Assembly: GCA_018268955.1 (NCBI GenBank)
Contig: JAFDVO010000013.1
Location: 1 to 64,000, forward strand
Direction: 5' to 3'
DNA length: 64,000 bases
From: Acidobacteriota bacterium
Lineage (GTDB): Bacteria; Acidobacteriota; Vicinamibacteria; Vicinamibacterales; CAVVIG01
In this document: one piece after another, positions 10,068-18,260 of the stretch
Layout: each line of letters starts with the position of its first letter
How positions within the stretch are numbered: position 1 is the first letter of the stretch
The notes under the pieces: model-generated
What the model saw: only the letters and a program-made list of their open reading frames with translations
Told to the model about the DNA's origin: nothing
Databases searched by the model: none
Program-made: the position numbers and the translations under genes

Positions 10068-11627
10068 ATGTCCACGAGCGCACTCAGTCCAGAAGTCCTT
10101 GCCGTGCTCGACGCGCTGCACGACGCGGCGCTCGTGGTGGACCGGCATGGCCTGATCGTGTTCGCCAACGATCTCGCGGAACCGCTCCTCGGCCATCGTC
10201 CTGCCGACTTGGTCGGGCTTCAGGTGGAAAACCTGCTGCCGCCGCCCATGCGCCACATCCACGGCGTCATGCGGCGCAAGGCCACAGACGACGGTACGCG
10301 GCGGCCGATGCACAGCGGGGTGCCGATCGTGGCGTTGTGCGCCGACGGCTCCACGATTCCGGTGGACATCAGCCTCAGCCCGCTGCGCGGCGTTGGTGAC
10401 GGGTACACGCTCGCGTGCATTCGCGATCGGCGCGAGCAGGCACGCCTGGAGCAGGAAGCACGTGCGGCGGAGGACCGATACCGTATGGTCGTGACGACCG
10501 CGTCCGAGGTCTTCTACCGTGTCCGCACCGATGCCGACACGCTGCGCGGACAGGTAGAGTTCGTCAGCCCCCAGTGCGAGCGCGTCACCGGCCTCAGCCC
10601 GTCCGAGTTCATCGAACACCCATCCCTGTGGATCGACTGCGTGCACCCGGAAGACCGCCCGGTGGTGTTCCGCACGACGCAGGAGATCCTGCAGCGCGGC
10701 GTCGAGGCATCGCGCTATTACAGGCTGCGGCACGCGACGACCGGTGAATACCGGTGGATTGCCGATCGGGTCGTTCCTATCCGCGACGACGGCGGGCGCG
10801 TCATAGGGCATCAGGGTGTGGCGCGTGACATCACCGAGCAGCGGATCGCCGAGCTCGCGCACCAGCAGCTCGAACATGAACTGCGACAGGCGCAGAAGAT
10901 GGAGGCTGTTGGTCGGCTCGCGGGGACCGTGGCCCACGACTTCAACAACCTGATCACGTTGATCCTCGCCAGCACCGACGCGGCGCACCAATATGTCGGA
11001 GATGGCAGCCTGCTACGGGAGCACCTCGTCGAGATTTCCGATGCGGGTGAACGGGCGACCGAGCTGACACGGAAGCTGCTGACCCTCAGCCCCGACCCGA
11101 ACCTGATCGCCGACCCACCAGTGGCCCCAGATCCGCTCGACGTGAACACGCGGCTGCTGGCGGCGGCGCCGCTCATCCGCCGCATGCTGCCTGACGACGT
11201 GGAACTGCGCTGGGAACTCGCCGACGGTCTCTGGGAGGCGCAACTCGACGCAGGGCAGTTCGACCAGATTGTGTTCAACCTTGTGGCGAATGCGAGAGAC
11301 GCGATGCCCGCCGGCGGCGCCCTGACGATCGCGACCGGGCAAGTCGCCATCACGGAGGTGCCGCTGACGACCGGCGGGCTGATGCCGGGCGAATACGTCC
11401 GTATCGTGGTGAGCGATACCGGCGTGGGGATGGACGCAGCGACGGCTGCGCGTGCGCTGGACCCGTTCTTCACCACCAAGCCGAGCGGCAAGGGCACTGG
11501 CCTGGGCCTCGCTTCCGTCTACGGGATCGTCCGGCAGCACCGAGGTGACATCCAGATCGACAGCGCCCCCGGAGCGGGCACGCGCGTGGCGCTGCTCGTT
11601 CCACGCGCCGAGCCAGACCGCGAGTGA
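10068..11627 (+). CDS. Soluble PAS-PAS sensor histidine kinase
   Basis: A 519-aa protein without transmembrane segments. PAS domain 1 covers about residues 10-120 (GLIVFANDLAEPLLGH). A short coiled linker and PAS domain 2 plus PAC follow at about 135-260 (ITGLSPSEF-like VTGLSPSEFIEHPSLWID, YRWIADRVVPI). The kinase core has the phospho-acceptor in GTVAHDFNNLITLI. The ATPase domain shows N (FNLVANARDAMP), G1 (VSDTGVGMD) and G2 (GKGTGLGLASVYGIVRQHRG). No receiver domain is attached, so the partner is encoded elsewhere. It starts four bases after sixA. Its signal is unknown. Confidence 0.9.
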   Translation: MSTSALSPEVLAVLDALHDAALVVDRHGLIVFANDLAEPLLGHRPADLVGLQVENLLPPPMRHIHGVMRRKATDDGTRRPMHSGVPIVALCADGSTIPVDISLSPLRGVGDGYTLACIRDRREQARLEQEARAAEDRYRMVVTTASEVFYRVRTDADTLRGQVEFVSPQCERVTGLSPSEFIEHPSLWIDCVHPEDRPVVFRTTQEILQRGVEASRYYRLRHATTGEYRWIADRVVPIRDDGGRVIGHQGVARDITEQRIAELAHQQLEHELRQAQKMEAVGRLAGTVAHDFNNLITLILASTDAAHQYVGDGSLLREHLVEISDAGERATELTRKLLTLSPDPNLIADPPVAPDPLDVNTRLLAAAPLIRRMLPDDVELRWELADGLWEAQLDAGQFDQIVFNLVANARDAMPAGGALTIATGQVAITEVPLTTGGLMPGEYVRIVVSDTGVGMDAATAARALDPFFTTKPSGKGTGLGLASVYGIVRQHRGDIQIDSAPGAGTRVALLVPRAEPDRE

Positions 11628-11642
11628 CGCCTCGCCAGCGCC

Positions 11643-12077
11643 TCACGCCCGCAGGAAGTCGGCCCGCCAGTCCTTCACACGCTGCTTGATCGCTTTCGGG
11701 TCGGTCAGCTGTCCGGCAAGCACCTCGGCGACCAGAGCCGGCAGTTCCGCGTCGCTGGCAAACCGCAGCGCAATGAGCTGGTCCACAGGCAAGGCGCTGG
11801 CGCGCGCGGCCAGGTCTGCGGGCAGCACCGCCGCGTAGCGAAGCCGTTCCTCGAGGCGGATCACGCGGTTCTGCACCGTAAGGGTCTGCTGTCGTGACAC
11901 CACGGCCAGTGACGGCAGGATGAACGCGACGATGAACGCGGCGAGCGCGTCCATCGAGAAGTGCGTCACCAGACGGTACGCCGTCCAGAGCAGCACGAAC
12001 AGCATCAGCACTCCGACGACATTCACGAACGGGGGCATACGGCGGACGTGGTTGGCGTAGGTCTGGGTGTCTGACAT
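11643..12077 (-). CDS. DUF6526-like membrane protein
   Basis: A 144-aa protein with two adjacent transmembrane helices (residues about 16-36 and 45-65) and a cytosolic helical tail. ATG 12077 is chosen because GGAGAC precedes it and the upstream ATG does not fit the family start. The pattern Q(T)YANHxRxxPP at the N terminus and the tail LTVQNRVIRLEERLRY recall the uncharacterised DUF6526 family, which is common in Acidobacteria and Bacteroidetes. Its function is unknown. It is convergent with the histidine kinase gene. Confidence 0.75.
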   Translation of the reverse strand: MSDTQTYANHVRRMPPFVNVVGVLMLFVLLWTAYRLVTHFSMDALAAFIVAFILPSLAVVSRQQTLTVQNRVIRLEERLRYAAVLPADLAARASALPVDQLIALRFASDAELPALVAEVLAGQLTDPKAIKQRVKDWRADFLRA

Positions 12078-12136
12078 CGGGTCTCCTTGGGCTTGGATGA
12101 TACGCAAGAGCACGGGAAAACGGGCGACCGTGAGAA

Positions 12137-12158
12137 TTTACAGGCCCGTTACACGCGG
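12137..12158 (+). promoter_or_regulatory. Pho-box-like pair upstream of a small unknown gene
   Basis: Two in-register units: TTTACAGGCCC and GTTACACGCGG. CAAGAT follows after 5 bp and may serve as a -10. The next ATG is at 12193. Confidence 0.6.
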
Positions 12159-12192
12159 TACGGCAAGATCGTCTCATCCCCGAGGTGCATTC

Positions 12193-12420
12193 ATGTTCGA
12201 CGTCAATCTCGTCACGGCCGGCCGCGTGCGTCACTACTCTGTTGCCCTGCATAGGGCTGATGGCTGGGAGCTGACGATCGAGGAGAACCGGACCGTGCGG
12301 TGGCGGGAAGTCGTCGAGGACTGGCACCGCGTCGAACGAAGGATTGAGCGGGTTCGGTCGGAGGTGGAAGGCCTCCTCGAACAGGGGTGGACGCTGCAGA
12401 CCGCGCGCGGGTTGATGTAG
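12193..12420 (+). CDS. Small protein of unknown function (75 aa)
   Basis: ATG 12193 opens MFDVNLVTAGRVRHYSVAL, a beta-rich first half containing GWELTIEENRTVRWREVVEDWHRVE. A charged amphipathic helix follows (RRIERVRSEVEGLLEQGW). It has no signal peptide, membrane helix or cysteines. I do not recognise the family. Two Pho-type 11-bp units and a possible -10 lie just upstream, which suggests phosphate-starvation expression. A longer in-frame reading from 12067 exists but would run through that promoter. Confidence 0.65.
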   Translation: MFDVNLVTAGRVRHYSVALHRADGWELTIEENRTVRWREVVEDWHRVERRIERVRSEVEGLLEQGWTLQTARGLM

Positions 12421-12457
12421 CGGCAGGTCCGCGCGCCGGCCAGGCGGTCGGGTCTGA

Positions 12458-13147
12458 CTACTCGACGAAGCGATACCCCAGTCCGACCGCCGTTTCGATC
12501 TGCGGACCGGCGCTGCCAAGCTTCTGGCGCAGCCGCCCGACGTGCACGTCGACCGATCGCGTCTCGACGAGCCGGTCATAGCCCCAGACGCGCTCGAGCA
12601 GCTTGTCGCGCGAGACGACGCGGTTCTTGTTCTGCACCAGATACCGGAGCAGCTCGAATTCCCGCCTGGTCAGCCGCACCGGATCGCCGTCGACAGCGAT
12701 CGACACGGCGTCGAAGTCGGCCATCAGGTGTCGTCCCTGATAGACCGACACCTGCCGCTCATCCGGCGCTGCGGCACGCCTCAGCACCGCCTTTACCCGC
12801 GCCGTCAGCTCCCGCAGGCTGAATGGCTTCGTGACGTAGTCGTCCGCTCCCATCTCCAGCCCGGTCACACGATCGGTTTCACTGCTCTTGGCCGTGAGCA
12901 TGATGATCGGCAGGTGACGTGCATCGGAGCGTTGGCGGAGGAGGCGGCAGACCTCCAGCCCGCTCAGCACGGGCAGGTTGAGGTCGAGGATGATGAGGTC
13001 CGGCGGCCGCGCCGTCACCGCTTTGAGCGCCGCGTCGCCGCTGCCGACGACCTCGGCTTCGGCGCCGCCGCTGCGTTCGAGCGTGTGCTTGATGAGACCG
13101 GCGATGTCCTGCTCGTCCTCGACAATAAGGACGCGATGTTTCTGCAT
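12458..13147 (-). CDS. phoB: PhoB-like OmpR-family response regulator
   Basis: A 229-aa regulator. The receiver domain (1-120) has acidic pocket EDE at 10-12, phospho-acceptor D55 in LIILDLNLP, T85 and K107 in VTKPFS. The winged-helix domain (about 130-229) has LTRREFELLRYLVQNKNRVVSRDKLLERVWGYD and TRSVDVHVGRLRQKLG, the recognition helix, close to PhoB. Phosphorylated PhoB binds 11-bp direct repeats. Four such units stand at its own promoter (13170-13213), implying autoregulation. The likely kinase is the PhoR-like protein at 37.1 kb; they are not in one operon. PhoB identity is inferred from motif closeness and context. Confidence 0.85.
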   Translation of the reverse strand: MQKHRVLIVEDEQDIAGLIKHTLERSGGAEAEVVGSGDAALKAVTARPPDLIILDLNLPVLSGLEVCRLLRQRSDARHLPIIMLTAKSSETDRVTGLEMGADDYVTKPFSLRELTARVKAVLRRAAAPDERQVSVYQGRHLMADFDAVSIAVDGDPVRLTRREFELLRYLVQNKNRVVSRDKLLERVWGYDRLVETRSVDVHVGRLRQKLGSAGPQIETAVGLGYRFVE

Positions 13148-13159
13148 TGATGCAGGACC

Positions 13160-13213
13160 ACACTATCGGGTGCAGGTTTCGATGGGGTATCGGACCTGTT
13201 AAATGTGGGTTAC
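13160..13213 (-). promoter_or_regulatory. Four-unit Pho box and -10 of the phoB-like gene
   Basis: On the minus strand four contiguous 11-bp units run from 13213 to 13170: GTAACCCACAT, TTAACAGGTCC, GATACCCCATC and GAAACCTGCAC. A 4-bp spacer CCGA and TAGTGT (13165-13160) follow. The predicted transcript starts only about 6 bases before the ATG at 13147. Confidence 0.8.
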
Positions 13214-13269
13214 GGATGGCTGCGAACGCCGTGCTATCCTGCGCGCCAGACGACCGGGAGGTGACGAGC

Positions 13270-13722
13270 GTGCGTCGGATGCTGATACGAGTGGCGTTGA
13301 TCGGGGCAGTGCTGCTGCCGGCTGCCGGGAGTCCCGCAGCCGCGCAGGAGTGGATCTCGTACCACAGCGATCCGCGGAACATCCTCGAGGGGAACTGGCA
13401 GTCGTGCCAGCAACCCGACGGCCACTACGCCGAGAAGATTTACGACCACTACGTCAACAGCGTCCCGCAGTTCGAAGTGCACCTCGGCCCCAGGCGCGAG
13501 TTCGCGATCTTCAAGGGCGTCCAGGAAGAGCACCGCGAGCACGAGTCGCGCGAGAACCTGCTGCAACCCTACCGGGTGATGATGGAGGGCAGCCGCGCGC
13601 GGCAGCACTGGGACATCCCATCGCTCAACCTCAGCTTCACCGTCACCCTCGGTGGCGGCTCCACGATGGACTGCGAGAGCTGGTACGTCGTCCTGGCCCC
13701 TCTCGAGAAAGCCTCGCACTAA
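13270..13722 (+). CDS. Secreted protein of unknown function (150 aa)
   Basis: GTG 13270 is chosen because GGGAGGTG stands a few bases upstream and the product then begins with a standard signal peptide ending SPAAAQ. The mature part starts EWISYHSDPRNILEGNW and has two cysteines, at QSCQQPDGHY and TMDCESWYV. It looks mostly beta with a charged central helix (KGVQEEHREHESREN). I do not recognise the family. It is divergent from the phoB-like gene, whose Pho-box region is immediately upstream, but no Pho unit was seen on its own strand. Confidence 0.7.
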   Translation: MRRMLIRVALIGAVLLPAAGSPAAAQEWISYHSDPRNILEGNWQSCQQPDGHYAEKIYDHYVNSVPQFEVHLGPRREFAIFKGVQEEHREHESRENLLQPYRVMMEGSRARQHWDIPSLNLSFTVTLGGGSTMDCESWYVVLAPLEKASH

Positions 13723-14069
13723 CGCTCACGACTGGACGGCCGCACCTCTGAGCGGCATCCGGCGCCGGGACGATCACGCCGCGGCGTTTGGGTTGGTCTC
13801 AGCCGTCCGGGTTTCCAGACTCGCACACCTTCTTTTTCTGACGCTCTCGCGCAATGCGAACGTTTCACCGTCGTGAAACCCCTGTGGCGGCGATCGTTAC
13901 ACCGCCCACGTAGTCTGTGCGCGATGACCGGAGCGCCGCCACTGACGATCACCACCGTGGTCTGCGCTTCAACGAGTCGGCCTGCCTGTGGGCGTGCATC
14001 CACGCGTTGCTGGCGCAGAGCCGGCCTCCCGTCGAAAGTCACCATCGTCGACACACTCAGGAGCCTGTC
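13723..14069 (+). other. 347-base gap with palindrome and single Pho half-site
   Basis: No convincing gene is present. The gap holds a perfect operator-like palindrome, GTTTCAC-CGTC-GTGAAAC, at 13862-13879. A Pho-type unit GTTACACCGCC (13896-13906) follows, with spacer CACG and TAGTCT as -10 (13911-13916). The transcript would have a leader of about 145 bases before the ATG at 14070. Confidence 0.55.
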
Positions 14070-14309
14070 ATGCCTGCGCACGTTATCGACCGTGATGAAG
14101 CCATCCTCCGTATTGCCGTCGACTACATAGAGATGCCGGACCTGATTGTCACGGCACGACAGGCGACGCGCCTCTGGAACCTGCCCACGGAGGTCTGCGA
14201 GCGTGCCCTCACCTCGCTGGTCGAACGTGGATTCCTGATCCAGACGCGCGCGGGCGCATTCCTGCGCCGCACGTCAGGAGCCCCGCTGCCGTTGGCCAAG
14301 GCCTCGTAG
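14070..14309 (+). CDS. Small winged-helix-like protein (79 aa)
   Basis: ATG 14070 is preceded by CAGGAG. The product MPAHVIDRDEAILRIAVDY... has a helical segment followed by LIVTARQATRLWNLPTEVCERALTSLVERGFLIQT and a basic hairpin GAFLRR. That order (recognition helix, GFL turn, wing) is typical of small winged-helix DNA-binding proteins. The target is unknown. It lies upstream of a TonB receptor on the same strand but 150 bases away, with a separate promoter between them. Confidence 0.7.
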   Translation: MPAHVIDRDEAILRIAVDYIEMPDLIVTARQATRLWNLPTEVCERALTSLVERGFLIQTRAGAFLRRTSGAPLPLAKAS

Positions 14310-14365
14310 GCAGCGCGGGAGGGAGGCATAAGCGACCCGTTGTATTGCCGTAAGCATCCCCGCTG

Positions 14366-14419
14366 TTTACGCGTTCGATGCAGGCGCGTCACAGCGGCGA
14401 CACGGGGCGGCACTAGCGT
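14366..14419 (+). promoter_or_regulatory. Pho-box promoter of TonB receptor-metallophosphoesterase operon
   Basis: Units TTTACGCGTTC (14366), a weak middle unit, GTCACAGCGGC (14388) and GACACGGGGCG (14399) lie in 11-bp register. Spacer GCAC and TAGCGT (14414-14419) as -10 follow. Transcription would start about 33 bases before the ATG at 14459. Confidence 0.7.
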
Positions 14420-14458
14420 CGACGACGTGCCGCCGCTGGAGGCGGCAGAAGGAGTCCA

Positions 14459-16873
14459 ATGCCGTTCCCCCGTCTCGTGCGCAGGCTGGTGCGCCTCCTC
14501 CTGTGCAGCTCGATCTGTATCGCCCTGGTCCCCGTCGTTCACGCCTTCGCGGCCTCTGACTCGCACATCTCCGGATCAGTCCTCGATCCTGACGGCAAGG
14601 CGGTCGTCGACGCCGTGGTGCTCGTGCGCAACGAGGACAGCCAGGCGTTGCAGGCGACGACCACCGACCGCGCCGGCCACTTCGAGTCGCCGGCGCTGAC
14701 GCCGGGCGTCTACACGCTCGAACTCGCGGTCCCGGGCTTCGACCTCGTGCGGCGCAACGCCATTCGCGTTGGCGGCGAGGCGGTCGATGTGCCGATTCAC
14801 CTGACCGTCGCCAACGTCGCGGAAACGGTGACCGTTTCCGCCGCGCTGCCGCAGGCGGCGGTGGCCGCGCCCTCGCAGGGGTCCCTCACGGCGCGCTCCG
14901 CGCAGTCGCTCATCAGCAACGAATACATCCGCAACTACACGTCGCCTGTGTCGGACTTCAGCCAGGTGCTGCAGATGGCACCGGGCACGTTCAGCACGAG
15001 CGCGAACGGCCCCGGACTGAGCGACACGAAGACGTACTTCCGCGGCTTCAAGGACGGGTACTACAGCATGTCGTTCGACGGTATCCCGTTCAACGACACC
15101 AACGACCCCACGCACCATTCCTGGGTGTTCTTTCCGGCGCAGACGATCGGCTCGACGGTGTTCGACCGCAGCCCGGGCTCGGCGGCGTCCATTGGGCCGT
15201 CCACGTTCGGTGGTTCCGTGAGCCTGCTCTCCCCATCACTGCCTGCGCAGCAGACGCTGAGCGGAACGATCTCGTACGGCTCGTTCAACACGAAGCTCTA
15301 CGATGCGCAGTTCGATTCGGGAAAGATGGGACCGGACGGGAAGATGCGCCTGCTCGTCGAGGGCCATCAGATGACGTCCGACGGGTACCAGACATTCAAC
15401 GTCCAGGATCGCAAGGCGTTCCAGGCGAAGTACCAGTACGCCATCACCGATGCCGTGTCCGTGACAGCGTTCACCTCGGTGATGGACCTCCACAGCAACA
15501 CGCCCAACCAGAAGGGGGCGACCCGCGCGCAGATCGCGCAGAACGGCGACAACTTCCTGATGAAGGATGACCCGACCTCGCCGCTCTACTACAAGTTCAA
15601 CTTCTATCACGTGCCAACCAACTTCGAGTACGTCGGCGTGAAAGCGAATCTCGGTCACGGCTGGTCGATCGACAACAAGACCTACGGGATGCGGTACCGG
15701 AACAAGCAGAACTACAACAGCACGTCGACGATCTCCGCAACGAGCGCCACCGACAAGCTGAACTCGTACTGGAAGATGGGCAACATCATCCCGGTCACGC
15801 ACGCCTCCCGGTTCGGCGTCCTGCGCACGGGGCTCTGGTCCGAGTACGCGTCGACCGACCGCTACCAGACCCCGTCCGATCCCCGCACCTGGGTGAATGC
15901 GGCGCTGCCGAACTTCCACGAGACGTTCATCACGACCACGTATCAACCGTACGCCGAGTACCAGCTCCGCGTGCGCGAGAACCTGTCGGTCACGCCGGGC
16001 CTCAAGTACGCACGCTACACACAGGACTTCACGCAGTTCGCCGACAACGGCAAGGTGGTCGGCAACCTGAACGGCGCCCCATACGTGCAGCACGCCGTCA
16101 CCTACGAGTCGTGGCTGCCCTCCTTCGACATGCACTACCTCGCCCAGCCGTGGTGGTCGATGTACGCCCAGTACGGGAAGGGACAGAACATTCCGCCAAC
16201 CAGCGTCTTCGACGTGAAAGGCGCGCTGGTGTCCACGCTCCCCAAGCCGACGCTGACGAACACGGTGCAGTTCGGCACCGTGTGGAAGGCGCGACGTGCG
16301 ACGCTCGACGTGGACGTCTACCACGTGGTCTTCGAGAACGACTACTCCTCGACGCTCGATCAGGCGACCGGCATGACCCTCTACTACCTGAACGGGAAAT
16401 CGACGACGCAGGGTGTCGAGGCGGAGAGCACGATGATGCTGGGCGGCGGCCTCGCCCTGTACCTGAATGGGACGAAGGGCAGCGCGAAGTACAACGACAC
16501 CGGCCTCTGGGTCCAGAACGCCCCCAACGATACCGAGACGGTCGGGCTCACCTACAACCGCTCGAGCTGGAACATCGGATTCTTCAGCAAGCGTGTCGGC
16601 CAGATGTTCAACGACAACGGCGGCACCCACGAGGCGGTCACGATCGACCCGTACCACATCACGAACCTGTTCCTGAACTACACCGTGGGCGGCCACTCCC
16701 TGGTCGCCAAGTCGAAAGTACGGCTGGCGGTCAACAACCTCACCGACTCACACGCCATTACGGCCGTGAGCCCTGCGTCGGCCGCCAGCAACGCGCCGTC
16801 CCCCAACGACGTGCTCACCATGATGGCGGGCCGCAGCGTCTCCCTCGCGCTCACCGTCGGCCTCAGCCGTTAG
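14459..16873 (+). CDS. TonB-dependent receptor with carboxypeptidase-regulatory domain
   Basis: An 804-aa outer-membrane receptor. AAGGAG precedes ATG 14459. A signal peptide ends near residue 32. A carboxypeptidase-regulatory Ig domain follows at about 37-120 (ISGSVLDPDGKAVVDAVVLV). The plug is at about 130-250 (FRGFKDGYYSMSFDGIPFND, FGGSVSLLSPS), then a roughly 550-residue barrel. It ends LALTVGLSR, without the usual terminal aromatic residue. Pho-type repeats upstream and the metallophosphoesterase 63 bases downstream suggest uptake of a phosphorylated compound or its product. The ligand itself is inference. Confidence 0.9.
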   Translation: MPFPRLVRRLVRLLLCSSICIALVPVVHAFAASDSHISGSVLDPDGKAVVDAVVLVRNEDSQALQATTTDRAGHFESPALTPGVYTLELAVPGFDLVRRNAIRVGGEAVDVPIHLTVANVAETVTVSAALPQAAVAAPSQGSLTARSAQSLISNEYIRNYTSPVSDFSQVLQMAPGTFSTSANGPGLSDTKTYFRGFKDGYYSMSFDGIPFNDTNDPTHHSWVFFPAQTIGSTVFDRSPGSAASIGPSTFGGSVSLLSPSLPAQQTLSGTISYGSFNTKLYDAQFDSGKMGPDGKMRLLVEGHQMTSDGYQTFNVQDRKAFQAKYQYAITDAVSVTAFTSVMDLHSNTPNQKGATRAQIAQNGDNFLMKDDPTSPLYYKFNFYHVPTNFEYVGVKANLGHGWSIDNKTYGMRYRNKQNYNSTSTISATSATDKLNSYWKMGNIIPVTHASRFGVLRTGLWSEYASTDRYQTPSDPRTWVNAALPNFHETFITTTYQPYAEYQLRVRENLSVTPGLKYARYTQDFTQFADNGKVVGNLNGAPYVQHAVTYESWLPSFDMHYLAQPWWSMYAQYGKGQNIPPTSVFDVKGALVSTLPKPTLTNTVQFGTVWKARRATLDVDVYHVVFENDYSSTLDQATGMTLYYLNGKSTTQGVEAESTMMLGGGLALYLNGTKGSAKYNDTGLWVQNAPNDTETVGLTYNRSSWNIGFFSKRVGQMFNDNGGTHEAVTIDPYHITNLFLNYTVGGHSLVAKSKVRLAVNNLTDSHAITAVSPASAASNAPSPNDVLTMMAGRSVSLALTVGLSR

Positions 16874-16886
16874 CGCCTTTCCAGCC

Positions 16887-16920
16887 GGCCGGTCACCGTC
16901 CTTCCGGGACGGGACCGGCC
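16887..16920 (+). terminator. Intercistronic hairpin (possible attenuator)
   Basis: GGCCGGTCACCGTCC (16887-16901) and GGACGGGACCGGCC (16907-16920) form a strong stem with one bulge between the receptor and the metallophosphoesterase. No U-run follows. It may stabilise the 3' end of the receptor message or reduce read-through. Confidence 0.5.
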
Positions 16921-16936
16921 GTGCAGCGTCCTCCCC

Positions 16937-18139
16937 ATGACGTTACAGATCCCGGTTCGTCGCGTGCTGATCGCCGGCGCGCTCCTCGGGGCAGCAGCCC
17001 TGGCGGCCTCGAGCCTGTCGCTCGCAGGAACCCGGCCCGCCTCGACACTGCAGTTCGTCTTCACGTCCGACGCGCACTACGGCCTCACGCGGGCGACCTT
17101 CCGTGCAGGTCGGGACGTGGACGCCGCGGTCGTGAACGGCGCGCTCGTCGCAGCCGTCAACTCGCTTCCCACGGTGCATTTCCCGGACGATGGCGGCATC
17201 GACGCCGGTGCCCTGGTCGGCAGCCTGGACTTCCTGGCCGAGGGAGGGGACATCGCCAACCGTGAGGAAGCGATCGACGGCACGGCGGGCATCCAGCGGG
17301 CGGCGGTCTCGTGGTCCGCGTTCATGCACGACTACGCCGACGGACTACGTACGACCGACGCGGCGGGCCGGCGGACCCGGCTCTTCGTCATTCCCGGCAA
17401 CCACGACGCCTCGAATGCGGTCGGCTTCTACCGGCACATGACCCCCGACGCCGACGCGACCGCAATGGTGTCGATCTACAACCTGATGCTGCGACCACCA
17501 CGGCCGCTCACCGCCTCCACCTTCGACTACAACCGAGACCGGTTCTTCTCCAGCCAGGACCTTGCCGGCATCCACATGCAGTTCCTGCAGGTGTGGCCCG
17601 ACTCCGCGATGCGGTCGCGCATGGAAGCGGACCTCGCCAGTGTCGGTCCCGACACGCCGGTCGTGGTCTTCACCCATGACCAGCCGGATGTCGAGGCCAA
17701 GCACTTCATCAATCCAAACGGTCGCCACGACATCAACGCGCGCGATCAGTTCGAGAACCTCCTTGCCGACACGTTCGCTGATGGTCCCTCCACGGACCTG
17801 CCGAGCACGGCCGAACAGCAGCAGCTGGAGGGCTTCCTCCGCCGTCACCCGAATGTGACGGCGTACTTCCACGGGAACTCGAACTGGCACCAGGCGTACG
17901 AGTGGAACGGCCCCAGGCGCCAGGCGCGCCTGCACGTCTTCAGGGCCGACTCGCCGATGAAGGGGGCCGTGTCCGCCACTGACGAGCGGCGACTGTCGTT
18001 TCAGGTGGTCAGCATCGACAGCAAGAGGCGGCTGATGACGGTCCGCGAGTGCCTCTGGAACGCTGATGCCGCGGCCACGACCAACGTGCGGTGGGGGGAC
18101 TCGGTGACCGTGACCCTCTGGCGTTCGGCGGCCCGCTGA
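16937..18139 (+). CDS. Secreted calcineurin-like metallophosphoesterase
   Basis: A 400-aa protein with an N-terminal export segment (VLIAGALLGAAALAASSLSLAG). The metal-site motifs appear in order: FTSDAHYG (D-x-H), EGGDIAN (GD), FVIPGNHDAS (GNHD), VVFTHDQPD (H) and YFHGNSNWH (G-x-x-x-H). It therefore has the full two-metal calcineurin-like set. The enzyme should cleave a phosphomonoester or diester outside the cytoplasm. It follows a TonB receptor whose promoter carries Pho-type repeats, so a phosphate-scavenging role is likely. The substrate is unknown. Confidence 0.88.
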   Translation: MTLQIPVRRVLIAGALLGAAALAASSLSLAGTRPASTLQFVFTSDAHYGLTRATFRAGRDVDAAVVNGALVAAVNSLPTVHFPDDGGIDAGALVGSLDFLAEGGDIANREEAIDGTAGIQRAAVSWSAFMHDYADGLRTTDAAGRRTRLFVIPGNHDASNAVGFYRHMTPDADATAMVSIYNLMLRPPRPLTASTFDYNRDRFFSSQDLAGIHMQFLQVWPDSAMRSRMEADLASVGPDTPVVVFTHDQPDVEAKHFINPNGRHDINARDQFENLLADTFADGPSTDLPSTAEQQQLEGFLRRHPNVTAYFHGNSNWHQAYEWNGPRRQARLHVFRADSPMKGAVSATDERRLSFQVVSIDSKRRLMTVRECLWNADAAATTNVRWGDSVTVTLWRSAAR

Positions 18140-18200
18140 GAGGCCACGTCAGCCCCGACCCGCCACGTCCCTTCGACAGGTCACGAACGCCCTCACAACA

Positions 18201-18237
18201 AGAGAAAGGGCCGCCGACGCATGCGCGCCGGCGGCCC
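18201..18237 (-). terminator. Rho-independent terminator of the TonB receptor at 18.3-21.5 kb
   Basis: Arms GGGCCGCCGACGC (18208-18220) and GCGCCGGCGGCCC (18225-18237) pair 12 of 13 around ATGC. On the minus strand the stem is followed by TTTCTCTTG, giving a U-rich tail for the gene that stops at 18261. Confidence 0.85.
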
Positions 18238-18260
18238 CGGTTGGCGGCGCGACTCCAGCG

